Of a stretch of DNA of 64,000 bases, positions 8,592 to 17,336 are shown in pieces. Every line of letters starts with the position of its first letter. Position 1 is the stretch's first letter. This DNA comes from Desulfuromonadales bacterium (GTDB taxonomy: Bacteria; Desulfobacterota; Desulfuromonadia; Geobacterales; Pseudopelobacteraceae): contig DUZS01000009.1 of NCBI GenBank assembly GCA_013349405.1, forward strand, positions 1 to 64,000, read 5' to 3'. A program made the translations under genes and the position numbers. The notes below the pieces were generated by a model. That model ran no database searches, had not been told where the DNA came from, and saw nothing but the letters and a program-made list of their open reading frames with translations.

Positions 8592-10333
8592 CAGTCGATA
8601 CTTTCGGCAACATCGAGGGTTATTTGGGACTTGAGATACAATTCGACTTCAGCAGCAGTTGAAAAGGCAAAACAGCCTTCGGCGATTCTGGCAGCTCGCT
8701 CAAGAGTGCAGCGGCGGAGCATCTGCTTGACCCGAAGAAGTGAACCGGCCCCCATGGATAGTTCATCAAAACCAAGCCCTAACAGCACCGGCAGGTAGAG
8801 AGGTTCACCGGCCATCTCACCGCAGAGACACGCAGGAATCCCGGCGCCGTGGGCCGCCTGAACAATCCGGCGCAGCGACCGCAGTACTGCAGGATGAAGC
8901 GGCTGATACATATGCGCCAGCTGCTCGTTGCTTCGATCTATGGCCAGTGTGTATTGAATCAGATCGTTCGTACCGACACTGAAAAAATCAACTTCTCGTG
9001 CAAGCAGGTCGGCAAGGATAACCGCAGCCGGAATTTCAATCATGACTCCGACCTGGATCTTGCAATCAAATGGCATACCGGCTGCGGTCAACTCTCGCTT
9101 TGCTTCTTCAAGCAGAGCTTTTGCCGTGCGGACCTCTTCAATTCCCGAAATCATCGGAAACATGATTCTGATGGGGCCGGCAATGCTGACCCGCAAAATA
9201 GCCCGCAACTGCTTTTTAAATTCTTCCGGCATATTCAAGGAGAGGCGGATGGCTCGAACCCCAAGCGCCGGATTAGTTTCCGCGGAGTGGTCAATCCCTT
9301 CCAGAAGTTTGTCACCACCGGCATCCAACGTTCGAATGGTGAGCGAATGTGGCGAAACAGCCACCAGCATTGAGCGATATATCAGGACCTGTTCCTCTTC
9401 ATCCGGCATAAAAGGACGATTCATAAAAAGCATTTCAGTACGGTACAGGCCGACGCCGCTCCCTCCGTGGCCCAGCACTGAAGCGCCTTCCTCGGGAATT
9501 TCAACGTTACCGCGCAGATACATCCGGTGACCATCGCGAGTAACGGCAGGAAGAGGAGCAAATTTCAGCAGTTCGTATTCTACATATTCATAATGCTGCT
9601 TGCGTCTTAATGCTGCTTTGAACGTCTCCTGATCAGGTTCAACCGTTACGGTGCCGGATAACCCGTCTACAATGACGACCACACCATCCGGCAATACATC
9701 CGTTATCCCCTCAACACCCATAACTGCGGGTATATCGAGGGCCCGCGCCAATATTGCCGTATGGGAAGTCCGGCCGCCAATTTCTGTTACGATGGCAAGA
9801 ACATGTGAACGATTAATCTGAAGCATATCGGCGGGGGTAAAATCATGGGCGGCAATAATTATCAGGTCATCATTTTGAGGAAGCGGTTCGGCAATCTCGC
9901 CGTTCATACAGCGTAATACCCGCTCGATCACTGTCTCAACATCGCTGATACGTTCACGTAAATACGGATCATCAATACGTGCAAACGTTTCACGGTAGCG
10001 ATGAAGAGTTCGGCGCAAGGCACCTTCGGCATTTATCGATCCGGCTCTGATGATCTCGGAGGCTTCGGAGACGAGGCGTTCATCAGCCAGAATCATCAGG
10101 TGGGTTTCAATAAAAAAGAGGTGATCTTCACCGTTTGTTTCGGCGAGGCGGGATTTCAGGATTTCAAGTTCAAGGCGGGTATCTTCGATCGCTTTCGCAA
10201 GCCGGGCTATTTCGTGGCACACGGCTTCAGAAGGAATCGGGTATTCAGTGACTATCGTTCGCTGGCGATCAATAATGCACAACCTTCCCATTGCAATCCC
10301 GGGCGAAGCCGCGATTCCCGAGAAAATCTGCAT
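8591..10333 (-). CDS. ptsI: PTS enzyme I (PEP-protein phosphotransferase)
   Basis: 580 residues from ATG 10333, chosen over an upstream TTG because it is preceded by GGAGAAG and overlaps nothing. The phosphorylated His lies in GGRTSHTAILARAL. The PEP-binding barrel shows CGEMAGEPLYLPVLLGLG. Enzyme I takes phosphate from PEP and passes it to HPr, encoded immediately upstream. The length is that of the classic enzyme I, without the GAF domain of PtsP-type nitrogen PTS enzymes. No sugar-specific EIIB or EIIC lies nearby, so its role here is probably regulatory. Confidence 0.96.
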   Translation of the reverse strand: MQIFSGIAASPGIAMGRLCIIDRQRTIVTEYPIPSEAVCHEIARLAKAIEDTRLELEILKSRLAETNGEDHLFFIETHLMILADERLVSEASEIIRAGSINAEGALRRTLHRYRETFARIDDPYLRERISDVETVIERVLRCMNGEIAEPLPQNDDLIIIAAHDFTPADMLQINRSHVLAIVTEIGGRTSHTAILARALDIPAVMGVEGITDVLPDGVVVIVDGLSGTVTVEPDQETFKAALRRKQHYEYVEYELLKFAPLPAVTRDGHRMYLRGNVEIPEEGASVLGHGGSGVGLYRTEMLFMNRPFMPDEEEQVLIYRSMLVAVSPHSLTIRTLDAGGDKLLEGIDHSAETNPALGVRAIRLSLNMPEEFKKQLRAILRVSIAGPIRIMFPMISGIEEVRTAKALLEEAKRELTAAGMPFDCKIQVGVMIEIPAAVILADLLAREVDFFSVGTNDLIQYTLAIDRSNEQLAHMYQPLHPAVLRSLRRIVQAAHGAGIPACLCGEMAGEPLYLPVLLGLGFDELSMGAGSLLRVKQMLRRCTLERAARIAEGCFAFSTAAEVELYLKSQITLDVAESID

Positions 10334-10334
10334 C

Positions 10335-10601
10335 TTATTCTTCTCCAAAACCGTTATCTATAAGGGCGCCGATGGCCTGAAAAGCATCAACTTCATCTAC
10401 ACCGGTAACAGTCAGGCAGACTGAAGAACCTTTTGCGGCAGCGAGCATCATAATACCCATTATGCTTTTCCCGTTAACTTCAACATCTTCTCGGGAAAGC
10501 TTGACGTCAGAACTGAAGCGGCTGGCCGTTTTCACAAAAAGTGCCGAGGCGCGTGCATGTAAGCCAAGTTTGTTTATTATCATAAAGTCTTTTTGGAGCA
10601 T
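10335..10601 (-). CDS. ptsH: HPr phosphocarrier protein
   Basis: 88 residues, the standard HPr length. His15 is in KLGLHARAS and Ser46 in GKSIMGIMML, both at canonical numbering when ATG 10601 is used. His15 accepts phosphate from enzyme I. Ser46 with its surrounding pattern is the site modified by HPr kinase/phosphorylase, whose gene lies in the same operon (11885-12844). The stop is 1 bp before the ptsI start. The presence of both sites implies that the relay can be gated by metabolite-sensing HprK. Confidence 0.96.
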   Translation of the reverse strand: MLQKDFMIINKLGLHARASALFVKTASRFSSDVKLSREDVEVNGKSIMGIMMLAAAKGSSVCLTVTGVDEVDAFQAIGALIDNGFGEE

Positions 10602-10629
10602 AGGTGTGCTGGTCCCTCGGGATATATTT

Positions 10630-11022
10630 TTATTTCAGAAATTCTCCGGCGACTATAATTCCATCTCGCCCGCTTCGCTGTAAATCCGCCGCAAGTTCGG
10701 CAACAGACATCTGCTCTCGGCGCGAACAGAATTGAATCAACATTGGCAAATTTGCCCCGGTTACAACTTCAACACTCCCCTCTTTCAGAAACGAGAGCGC
10801 CATATTTGATGGCGTACCGCCAAAAAGATCGGTCATGATAATCGCACCGTCCGCTTGAACTGTTTCAACGGCGGTAACAACACGGGCCATAATATCGTCC
10901 GCCTGTTCATCGGGTGCAACTTCCACAGCCGCACAAACCTCAATGGTGCCGACAATCATCTCTGCCGACGCTTTCAGTGCTGACGCCAGTCCGGCGTGGG
11001 TTACAAGTACTAAGCCAATCAT
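10630..11022 (-). CDS. PTS EIIA, mannose family
   Basis: 130 residues. The active-site His is in LVLVTHAGLA at residue ~9, typical of the EIIA(Man)/ManX fold. TDLFGGTPSNMAL is also characteristic. It would receive phosphate from HPr, but no EIIB, EIIC or EIID genes are present in this window, so sugar import is not indicated. The ATG overlaps the rapZ stop by 4 bp. Such stand-alone EIIA(Man) proteins next to HprK occur in several proteobacterial regulatory PTS clusters. Confidence 0.93.
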   Translation of the reverse strand: MIGLVLVTHAGLASALKASAEMIVGTIEVCAAVEVAPDEQADDIMARVVTAVETVQADGAIIMTDLFGGTPSNMALSFLKEGSVEVVTGANLPMLIQFCSRREQMSVAELAADLQRSGRDGIIVAGEFLK

Positions 11023-11882
11023 GTATGCCCCTTTTCAATATCCCTGTGAGTAATTCGTACCAATGGCCACAATTCCTGAAGATGCATGCCGGTGGCCTCA
11101 GCTATGGCTACCGAGCGGTGACGGCCGCCGGTACAACCGATGGAAATAGTTAAATACGCTTTCCCTTCTTGACGATGTGCCGGCAGCAGCATGTCGAGAA
11201 GCGGAAAAAAGTAGTCCATAAACTGAGCCGCAACAACCGTATCAAGAACATAATCACGCACTGCGTCATCAAGACCGGAACCGTTTTTCAATTCCGGAAC
11301 AAAAAACGGATTTGGCAGAAACCGGACATCCATGACGATACTTGATTCAAGAGGTACTCCATATTTAAAACCAAAAGACTGGACTTCAACTATCAGCTGA
11401 TTTTCTTTTTCTTCGCCTCGAACAATCCTCAGGATGAATTCCTTAAGTTGATGCACGGTAAACTCAGAGGTATCAATTATTCTGGTCGCAATCTGACGCA
11501 GTCCACTCAGACGGTCTCTTTCAGTACGAATGCCTTCAGCAACAGTACAGTGCTCATCAACGGGATGACGCCGACGCGTTTCAGAGAAGCGCCGCACCAG
11601 AATTTCATCAAGAGAATCAAAGAAAAATATTTCTACCGTGTGCCCGATACCGGTAATTTTGTGAAAAGCACTTTCATAGCCCTTGAAGAATTCCCGGCCC
11701 CTGATATCAGCGCCCAGTACGATACCTTTAAAGCTCTCTCCCGATTTGCCGATCAAATCGACAAAGCTTTTAAACAGACGTACCGGGAGATTATCAATAC
11801 AGTAATAGCCTTCGTCTTCAAGGGCTCTGACCGCTGTAGATTTTCCGGAACCGGACATTCCGGTGATAACAATAATGCGCAT
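11019..11882 (-). CDS. rapZ: RapZ-type RNase adapter / nucleotide-binding protein
   Basis: 287 residues. The N-terminal P-loop is GMSGSGKSTA, followed by DEGYYCIDNLP, which is diagnostic of the RapZ/YvcJ family. The C-terminal half has CTGGRHRSVAIAE, the conserved ligand-binding loop. In E. coli RapZ senses glucosamine-6-phosphate and delivers GlmZ sRNA to RNase E; in Gram-positives YvcJ binds nucleotides. The target RNA here is unknown. It sits 2 bp downstream of hprK and overlaps the EIIA gene, paralleling the E. coli rpoN-hpf-ptsN-rapZ-npr order. Confidence 0.95.
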   Translation of the reverse strand: MRIIVITGMSGSGKSTAVRALEDEGYYCIDNLPVRLFKSFVDLIGKSGESFKGIVLGADIRGREFFKGYESAFHKITGIGHTVEIFFFDSLDEILVRRFSETRRRHPVDEHCTVAEGIRTERDRLSGLRQIATRIIDTSEFTVHQLKEFILRIVRGEEKENQLIVEVQSFGFKYGVPLESSIVMDVRFLPNPFFVPELKNGSGLDDAVRDYVLDTVVAAQFMDYFFPLLDMLLPAHRQEGKAYLTISIGCTGGRHRSVAIAEATGMHLQELWPLVRITHRDIEKGHT

Positions 11883-11884
11883 CG

Positions 11885-12844
11885 CTATTCTACCTCATCC
11901 CCTAACGGTCGGGCTTCTATACGCGCCAGAAGGCGCTCCTGGAAGTCGCGAGCCGAATGATACCCCATTCCTTTGAGGAGATGATTTCGTGCGGCAACTT
12001 CGATTATTGAGCCGAGATTTCTGCCGGGACGGACCGGAATAACGATATGAGGTATCTCAATACCAAGAATAGTCATTGTATGATCATCGACTCCCAAGCG
12101 ATCATATTCATGTGACTCATCCCATTCCACCAGCTCCAGTTGCATATCAATTATTTTTTTGTCCCGGATCGCTGACACCCCGTACAGATCCTTGATGTTA
12201 ATTATGCCAAGTCCCCGGATCTCCATCAGATATTGTAACGATTCCTCTGCTTGACCTATCAGCACCGCAGGCATCTTTTTCTTTATGAACACCATATCAT
12301 CGGCAACCAGGCGATGCCCACGGATAATGAGATCAAGGGCACATTCACTTTTTCCGATGCCGCTTTTGCCGGAAAGAAGGACGCCAACACCTAAAACATC
12401 TATGAGCACTCCGTGAAGATGGGTAGTTGGCAGCAGTCGTTCTTCAAGAAATTTAGTTATCAGTGAAATAAACGTTGATGATTGATGGGGTGTGGCAAGC
12501 ACGGGAATAGAGCGTGCCTCTGCCAGTTCAAGCAGGAGTCGCGGTGGTCGCAACCCCTTGGTGACAATGAAACAGGAGATTGGAAACGAGCACAATACGG
12601 CAAGATTATCCGCTGCAACCCAGTTGTCACTCTGCTGGAGATATGAAATTTCCGTGTTACCGAGCACCTGTATCCGATCCGGATGCAGGTGCTCGGTGTA
12701 GCCGGCCAGAGCCAACCCGGGTTTTTGAATACGCGAACTGGCGACACGATGAGCAAGCCCCTGTTTGCCAGCCAGAAGAGACAAACCGAGACCATACTCA
12801 TTATCTATCAGCAGGTCATGTATTGAAAGTGAAATACCGTCCAT
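11885..12844 (-). CDS. hprK: HPr kinase/phosphorylase
   Basis: 319 residues. The Walker A motif GKSGIGKSECAL and the HprK signature IRGLGIINIKDLYGVSAI are both intact, with a D-D pair in VADDMVF. It phosphorylates and dephosphorylates Ser46 of HPr in response to metabolites. HPr in this operon has a Ser46. In Firmicutes it drives CcpA catabolite repression; in proteobacteria lacking CcpA it is thought to tune the regulatory PTS. The Shine-Dalgarno is weak, which fits translation coupled to upstream genes. Confidence 0.95.
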   Translation of the reverse strand: MDGISLSIHDLLIDNEYGLGLSLLAGKQGLAHRVASSRIQKPGLALAGYTEHLHPDRIQVLGNTEISYLQQSDNWVAADNLAVLCSFPISCFIVTKGLRPPRLLLELAEARSIPVLATPHQSSTFISLITKFLEERLLPTTHLHGVLIDVLGVGVLLSGKSGIGKSECALDLIIRGHRLVADDMVFIKKKMPAVLIGQAEESLQYLMEIRGLGIINIKDLYGVSAIRDKKIIDMQLELVEWDESHEYDRLGVDDHTMTILGIEIPHIVIPVRPGRNLGSIIEVAARNHLLKGMGYHSARDFQERLLARIEARPLGDEVE

Positions 12845-12857
12845 TTTGTATCTGCAA

Positions 12858-13406
12858 TCAGGCGCGTTGCGGCTCGATCAGACCAAAATTTCCGTCTTTA
12901 CGACGATACAGCACGTTGATTTCACTGCTGTCGGCATCAGTAAACACGATAAAATCTTTGTGGAGCAGATCCATCTGCATGACGGCCTCTTCTACGGACA
13001 TAGGCTTGGCGGTTTCGGTCGTCGTTTTAATCACGACTGATTCGGTATTCGCTTCTATGCTCTCAGCTTCAAAAATCCGTTTCGAGAGTTGACGCCCATG
13101 TTCATCACCGTTTGGCTTGTGGGCTTTAATTTTTTCCTTGTAACGAACGAGTTGACGTTCAATTTTATCAATCACCGCATCAATTGAAGCATACATGTCA
13201 TGTGTTGCTTCTGATGCTTTTGTGCTGACACCTTTTGAATTAATTACTATTTCGACGATATGACGAATCTTTTTTTCAACAGAAAAATAAACCTGCACAT
13301 TAATCGGGCTATCAATATACTTAATAATCCGCTCAAGTTTTTCTTCAGCATATGCTTTGAGGGCATCGCTTTGTTCCATGTGCCTGAATGTCATAGTTAC
13401 CTGCAT
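12858..13406 (-). CDS. hpf: ribosome hibernation promoting factor, long form
   Basis: 182 residues from ATG 13406, chosen because AGGAGG lies four bases upstream; a longer upstream reading starting at 13466 lacks this. The N-terminal ~100 residues are the HPF/RaiA domain (MQVTMTFRHM..., EIVINSKG), which sits in the 30S decoding region. The C-terminal ~60 residues (LIEPQRA end, MSVEEAVMQM) are the dimerisation domain of long-form HPF, which forms 100S ribosomes alone. It follows rpoN by 56 bp, a linkage conserved in many proteobacteria. Confidence 0.93.
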   Translation of the reverse strand: MQVTMTFRHMEQSDALKAYAEEKLERIIKYIDSPINVQVYFSVEKKIRHIVEIVINSKGVSTKASEATHDMYASIDAVIDKIERQLVRYKEKIKAHKPNGDEHGRQLSKRIFEAESIEANTESVVIKTTTETAKPMSVEEAVMQMDLLHKDFIVFTDADSSEINVLYRRKDGNFGLIEPQRA

Positions 13407-13462
13407 GAAACCTCCTGTGTGATTGGTGCTTTGAAATGGACGACCGCCGCAACGGCAGTACG

Positions 13463-14905
13463 TCAAAAAAATTTTTTCCGCTCAGAAGATGACCCCATGT
13501 TAAGCATCTCACGATATTTTGTCACCGTTCGCCTGGCAATGTTGACGGTCTGCCCTCCAAGCAACTCAGTTATCTTTTGATCGGAATACGGCTTTTTGGG
13601 ATTTTCTTTTTCGATGATCTCTTTGATTCTATTCTTCACACTCTCAGACGCGACGAAATCTCCCTCGCTGGTCGAGAGACCGCTGTTAAAGAAGTATTTC
13701 AGCTCCAGTAATCCCTGCGGCGTCTGCATATATTTATTTGTAGTGACCCGGCTTATCGTTGATTCATGCATGCCGATATCCTCGGCAATATCGCGCAGCA
13801 CCAGGGGGCGGAGATATTCAATGCCGCGATCAAAATATTCCCGTTGAAAACGGATGATACTTTTGGCAACTTTATAAATAGTTCTCTGGCGCTGCTGAAT
13901 GCTTTTAATAAGCCAGGCGGCGGCACGCGCCTTGTCATTAATATAATTTTCCGCCTGTGAGTCAATTGCACCATTCCCGCGAGCATCGGCATACTGGGTG
14001 CTGACTTTCAGATTTGGCAATCCCTCCTCATTGAGCATGACGATATAATCGTCACCAACTTTATGCACAAAAATATCCGGGGAAATATAATGGACATCAT
14101 CGGTACTGAAAGATGATCCGGGCCGCGGGTCAAAACCGGAAATAATTTTTGAAGCCATCAGAACCTGATTTATATCGATCTTTAGTGCGCGGACAATCTG
14201 TTTGTAATTCCGTTTTTCCAGATCACCAAGGTGATTGAGCAGAATATTTTCAACAACGCTCCCCTTCATGCCCAGATTCCTGGCCTGAATAAGGAGGCAT
14301 TCCCGCAGGTCACGGGCGGCCACACCGGGAGGATCAAATTCCTGGATACAATCGAGGACATCCTGAACATCTTCTTCAGTTGCAGAACTCGCCGCAGCTA
14401 TTTCCTGAAGGGACGCCCGGAGATAGCCATAATCATCAACGTTACCGATGATGACCTCACCGACGCGAACATCCATTTCGGAATACTGTCCCATGTGAAG
14501 CTGCCACAAAAGATGGTCGATCAAAGTCCCTTTTTTTGTCAGGAGGTTTTCAAACGACGGGCGCTCATCCTCTCCGCCATATTGCTGTTCTCCGGAACTG
14601 TAGTTATAGCCGTCAAGATAACTATCCCAGTCTCTAAGGGTTTCCTCACCAGCCGCCACCTCTCGGAAATCAGCGTCGTCCTGTTGCGGTTCAAGTTCCA
14701 GCTCCGCCACTTCAAGGGTGTCCAGTTCGCGGATTTCTTCCATATCAGTGGATTCTTCAAGTAACGGGTTTTCCTCAAGTTCTTGAACTACCAAATCCTG
14801 AAGTTCAAGACGAGTCAACTGAAGCAACTTGATAGCCTGCTGCAGCTGGGGGGTCATCACCAGTTGCTGCGACATTTTCAGTTGTTGGCGCATCTCCATT
14901 GCCAT
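13463..14905 (-). CDS. rpoN: RNA polymerase sigma-54 factor
   Basis: 480 residues. The Gln/Leu-rich activator-interaction region I is at the N-terminus (QQLKMSQQLVMTPQLQQAIK) followed by an acidic region II. The core-binding domain, an HTH (DIAEDIGMHESTISR) and the RpoN box (ARRTVTKYRE) near the C-terminus are present. It directs transcription from -24/-12 promoters and needs AAA+ activators such as the regulator at 4933-6303. It starts 12 bp after lptB. ATG 14905 and a Met two codons later are both possible starts. Confidence 0.97.
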   Translation of the reverse strand: MAMEMRQQLKMSQQLVMTPQLQQAIKLLQLTRLELQDLVVQELEENPLLEESTDMEEIRELDTLEVAELELEPQQDDADFREVAAGEETLRDWDSYLDGYNYSSGEQQYGGEDERPSFENLLTKKGTLIDHLLWQLHMGQYSEMDVRVGEVIIGNVDDYGYLRASLQEIAAASSATEEDVQDVLDCIQEFDPPGVAARDLRECLLIQARNLGMKGSVVENILLNHLGDLEKRNYKQIVRALKIDINQVLMASKIISGFDPRPGSSFSTDDVHYISPDIFVHKVGDDYIVMLNEEGLPNLKVSTQYADARGNGAIDSQAENYINDKARAAAWLIKSIQQRQRTIYKVAKSIIRFQREYFDRGIEYLRPLVLRDIAEDIGMHESTISRVTTNKYMQTPQGLLELKYFFNSGLSTSEGDFVASESVKNRIKEIIEKENPKKPYSDQKITELLGGQTVNIARRTVTKYREMLNMGSSSERKKFF

Positions 14906-14917
14906 AAAACGCTTACC

Positions 14918-15658
14918 TCAAAGACGAAAATCTTTACCCAGATAAATTTCCCGGGCTTTTTTGCTCGTTGCAATCTCATCAGGTGTACCGTACTCAAGTA
15001 CCACACCGCTACTCATAATATATGCAGTATCACACACGCTCAGAGTTTCCCGGACATTATGATCGGAAATCAAAACGCCAATATTCTTATTTTTCAGTGA
15101 CACGATCAACCCCTGGATATCAGCGACCGCAATCGGATCAATCCCGGCAAAGGGCTCATCGAGTAGAATGAATAAGGGGTTGGTGATCAGAGCCCGGGCA
15201 ATCTCAACCCGGCGACGTTCGCCACCTGAAAGCGCATAGCCCATGGATGAGGCAATGTGTGTTATGGAAAATTCTTCAAGAAGCTGTTCCATCTTCTGGC
15301 GTCGTGCGATCTTATCCGGCTCAACGGTTTCAATGATTGCCAACAGATTGTCAGCAACAGTCAATTTACGAAAAACAGATGCTTCCTGTGGAAGATAACT
15401 TATACCACGCCGTGCGCGCTGATACATCGGGAGGGCGGTAATTTCTTCATCCCCCAGAAAAACGTTGCCACTATCAGGCTGCGCCAGGCCGACAACCATA
15501 TAAAATGTTGTTGTTTTCCCTGCCCCGTTCGGGCCAAGCAGGCCGATTACAGAACCTGCTGTAATTGAAATATCAACACCGTCAACCACGCTGCGGTTGT
15601 CATAGCGTTTCCTGAGAGCTTTTGTCCAGAGCTTCGAAGCGTTACGGTTTTCCGGCAT
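14918..15658 (-). CDS. lptB: LPS export ABC transporter ATPase
   Basis: 246 residues with Walker A GPNGAGKTTT, ABC signature LSGGERRRVEIARAL and Walker B LFILLDEPFAGIDP followed by the H-loop (ISDHNVRET). This is the usual length and pattern of LptB, the cytosolic ATPase that powers LPS extraction from the inner membrane with LptF/LptG (not in this window). The start, preceded by AAGGAAG, lies inside the 3' end of lptA, an overlap of 17 bp. Confidence 0.95.
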   Translation of the reverse strand: MPENRNASKLWTKALRKRYDNRSVVDGVDISITAGSVIGLLGPNGAGKTTTFYMVVGLAQPDSGNVFLGDEEITALPMYQRARRGISYLPQEASVFRKLTVADNLLAIIETVEPDKIARRQKMEQLLEEFSITHIASSMGYALSGGERRRVEIARALITNPLFILLDEPFAGIDPIAVADIQGLIVSLKNKNIGVLISDHNVRETLSVCDTAYIMSSGVVLEYGTPDEIATSKKAREIYLGKDFRL

Positions 15659-16160
15659 CTTTCTTCCTTGCAGCAGGATTTATGATCGCCTCGACTCGTG
15701 CTTTCGGATCACCATCACTTGTGACATAACTTTTTTCATCATCAACATAATAGGTAATAATCTTTCCGCTGATACTGTCATCCCCCTGCACTACCCGGGG
15801 AGATCCGGTCATAATTATACGCCCGGATCTACTTTCAAACACCGCCTGATCGGAGAATCCGGTCCGGTTCAACTGGATGATTCTGACGTTTCCAGACGCC
15901 TCTATTTTCTCGACATCACCACCTTTGTCGGCGTAACTGACAACAAGTTTATCGGAGAAAATTGTGACATCACCCTGTTTCGCAACTACTTTACCGGTAA
16001 AAACCGCTCTGTTTGCAACATTATCAGCATTCATTTCATTTGATTTAACCGTTATCGGCAGAGTGGATCTGCTTTTCAAAGCAACAGCAGGGGGCGCTGC
16101 TGATACCGAAACAGGAAACCAAAGAGAGATGAGCATGATACAGAAATAAACGGGTTTCAT
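15642..16160 (-). CDS. lptA: LPS transport periplasmic bridge protein
   Basis: 172 residues. The signal peptide ends near SVSA (residue ~21). The body is an OstA/LptA-type beta-jellyroll with alternating patterns (ANRAVFTGKVVAKQGDVTI, IEASGNVRI, SGRIIMTGSPRV). LptA proteins polymerise into the periplasmic bridge carrying LPS from LptC to LptD. It lies between lptC (8 bp gap) and lptB (overlap), the canonical lptCAB order. Confidence 0.93.
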   Translation of the reverse strand: MKPVYFCIMLISLWFPVSVSAAPPAVALKSRSTLPITVKSNEMNADNVANRAVFTGKVVAKQGDVTIFSDKLVVSYADKGGDVEKIEASGNVRIIQLNRTGFSDQAVFESRSGRIIMTGSPRVVQGDDSISGKIITYYVDDEKSYVTSDGDPKARVEAIINPAARKKDAGKP

Positions 16161-16168
16161 CAGTATAC

Positions 16169-16738
16169 CTATTTCATGACAATTGAAGCGACAACTAATG
16201 ATTTAAAATTCGCTTTCTGACTTTTCACACCAAAATCCATACCGGTTGCACTCAACTGAATTCGTTGCTGACGAAACAGCACAGGGGCTTTTGTGGTAAA
16301 CTGGTCAAGTGCACCTATATAGGCAATCTGTTCAGTATCAAAACGAGCATCTTTGTCAGTGACAACAAGAACATTTCCTTTGAGGAGAATGTCTTTTTTT
16401 GCAAAAAAATACTCTCCGCTGTCTGCAGTGACTGTAATAGCACCCTGGGACGGAGTTTTCTGGAACTCCATGCGAATATCTTTCAGATACGCCATATCAC
16501 CGGTCTTATCATATTCAGCGCGTTCTGCAACCAGTTCCCAGACCAGAAGACTCTCTTGAATCTCGGAAAAACGGGCTTTATTCAGGGCAATATCAATATT
16601 TTGGGGTAGCTGTTGAACGATCGACGGAACCGGTTTTGATTCCGGAGAACCATTACGGATAACGACGGCCGCGATAGCGATAATCGCCGCCAGCGCAAGT
16701 AGTGCCAGTAAAGGCCTCATATAAACGGGCGATACCAT
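16169..16738 (-). CDS. lptC: LPS export system protein, inner-membrane anchored
   Basis: 189 residues with one N-terminal membrane anchor (LLALLALAAIIAIAAVVI) and a periplasmic OstA-like domain (GEYFFAKKDILLKGNV, LSATGMDFGVKSQKANF). LptC receives LPS from LptB2FG and hands it to LptA. Two starts are possible: ATG 16738 and ATG 16720. The predicted promoter at 16750-16778 would place the transcription start only a few bases before 16738, so the mRNA would be nearly leaderless unless 16720 is used. Confidence 0.88.
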   Translation of the reverse strand: MVSPVYMRPLLALLALAAIIAIAAVVIRNGSPESKPVPSIVQQLPQNIDIALNKARFSEIQESLLVWELVAERAEYDKTGDMAYLKDIRMEFQKTPSQGAITVTADSGEYFFAKKDILLKGNVLVVTDKDARFDTEQIAYIGALDQFTTKAPVLFRQQRIQLSATGMDFGVKSQKANFKSLVVASIVMK

Positions 16739-16749
16739 AATTGGGAGGG

Positions 16750-16778
16750 ACTATACCATTGAGGTGCTGGACTGTCCA
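16750..16778 (-). promoter_or_regulatory. sigma-70-like promoter for the lptC-rpoN-PTS operon
   Basis: On the minus strand TGGACA (16778-16773), a 17-nt spacer and TATAGT (16755-16750) match the -35/-10 consensus at five of six positions each. The -35 box lies inside a perfect 17-nt palindrome (16765-16781). It is in the only sizeable gap between kdsC and lptC. No experimental support is available. Confidence 0.5.
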
Positions 16779-16781
16779 GCA
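16765..16781. promoter_or_regulatory. 17-nt palindrome overlapping the lptC promoter -35
   Basis: TGCTGGAC-T-GTCCAGCA is a perfect inverted repeat with 8-bp arms around one base. Its position over the -35 box is what a repressor operator would look like. The cognate regulator is unknown. Confidence 0.45.
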
Positions 16782-16820
16782 TAACGTGAACATTTTTACG
16801 CTTTTGGCACACTGTTTGTA

Positions 16821-17336
16821 TTACAGTTCGTATCGGGCCGCAATGTTATCCCACAAACCGCGCCCTTTGAGGATCAGGTCGCATACTTCACGCACAGCGC
16901 CCCGCCCGCCGGCAGAGCTTGTTACATAGTGGGCAACATTCCGTGCTTCGAGGAGGCCGTCGGCAGGAGCTGCAGCAAATATCACCCGGCGCATGACCGG
17001 AACATCAATAACGTCATCACCCATATAGGCGATCTGACTATCTGTAAATCCGGTCCTCAGTTTAACGTTAATATAGCTCTCAAGCTTTTGTAACGCCCCC
17101 TGGTAGACCAGTTCAATCCCGAGTTCCCGCGCTCTGATATCGACAACCAACGAAGTTCGACCTGTTATGATGCCGACCTCAATGCCGTGACGCTGCAGCA
17201 TTTTTATGCCGTGGCCATCTTTAACATTAAATTTTTTTGTTTCAAGGCCATTACCATCATAGATAATACTGCCATCAGTCATAACACCATCTACGTCAAG
17301 CAGCAGGAGGCGGATATCTGATAATCTATCCAACAT
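16821..17336 (-). CDS. kdsC: 3-deoxy-D-manno-octulosonate 8-phosphate phosphatase
   Basis: 171 residues, HAD superfamily without a cap domain. The nucleophile motif is LLLDVDGVMTDG, and YMGDDVIDVPVM carries the Mg2+-binding aspartates. It removes phosphate from Kdo-8-P to give Kdo for LPS inner core. The start overlaps the kdsD stop (TGATG). The length matches the tetrameric KdsC family. Confidence 0.94.
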   Translation of the reverse strand: MLDRLSDIRLLLLDVDGVMTDGSIIYDGNGLETKKFNVKDGHGIKMLQRHGIEVGIITGRTSLVVDIRARELGIELVYQGALQKLESYINVKLRTGFTDSQIAYMGDDVIDVPVMRRVIFAAAPADGLLEARNVAHYVTSSAGGRGAVREVCDLILKGRGLWDNIAARYEL

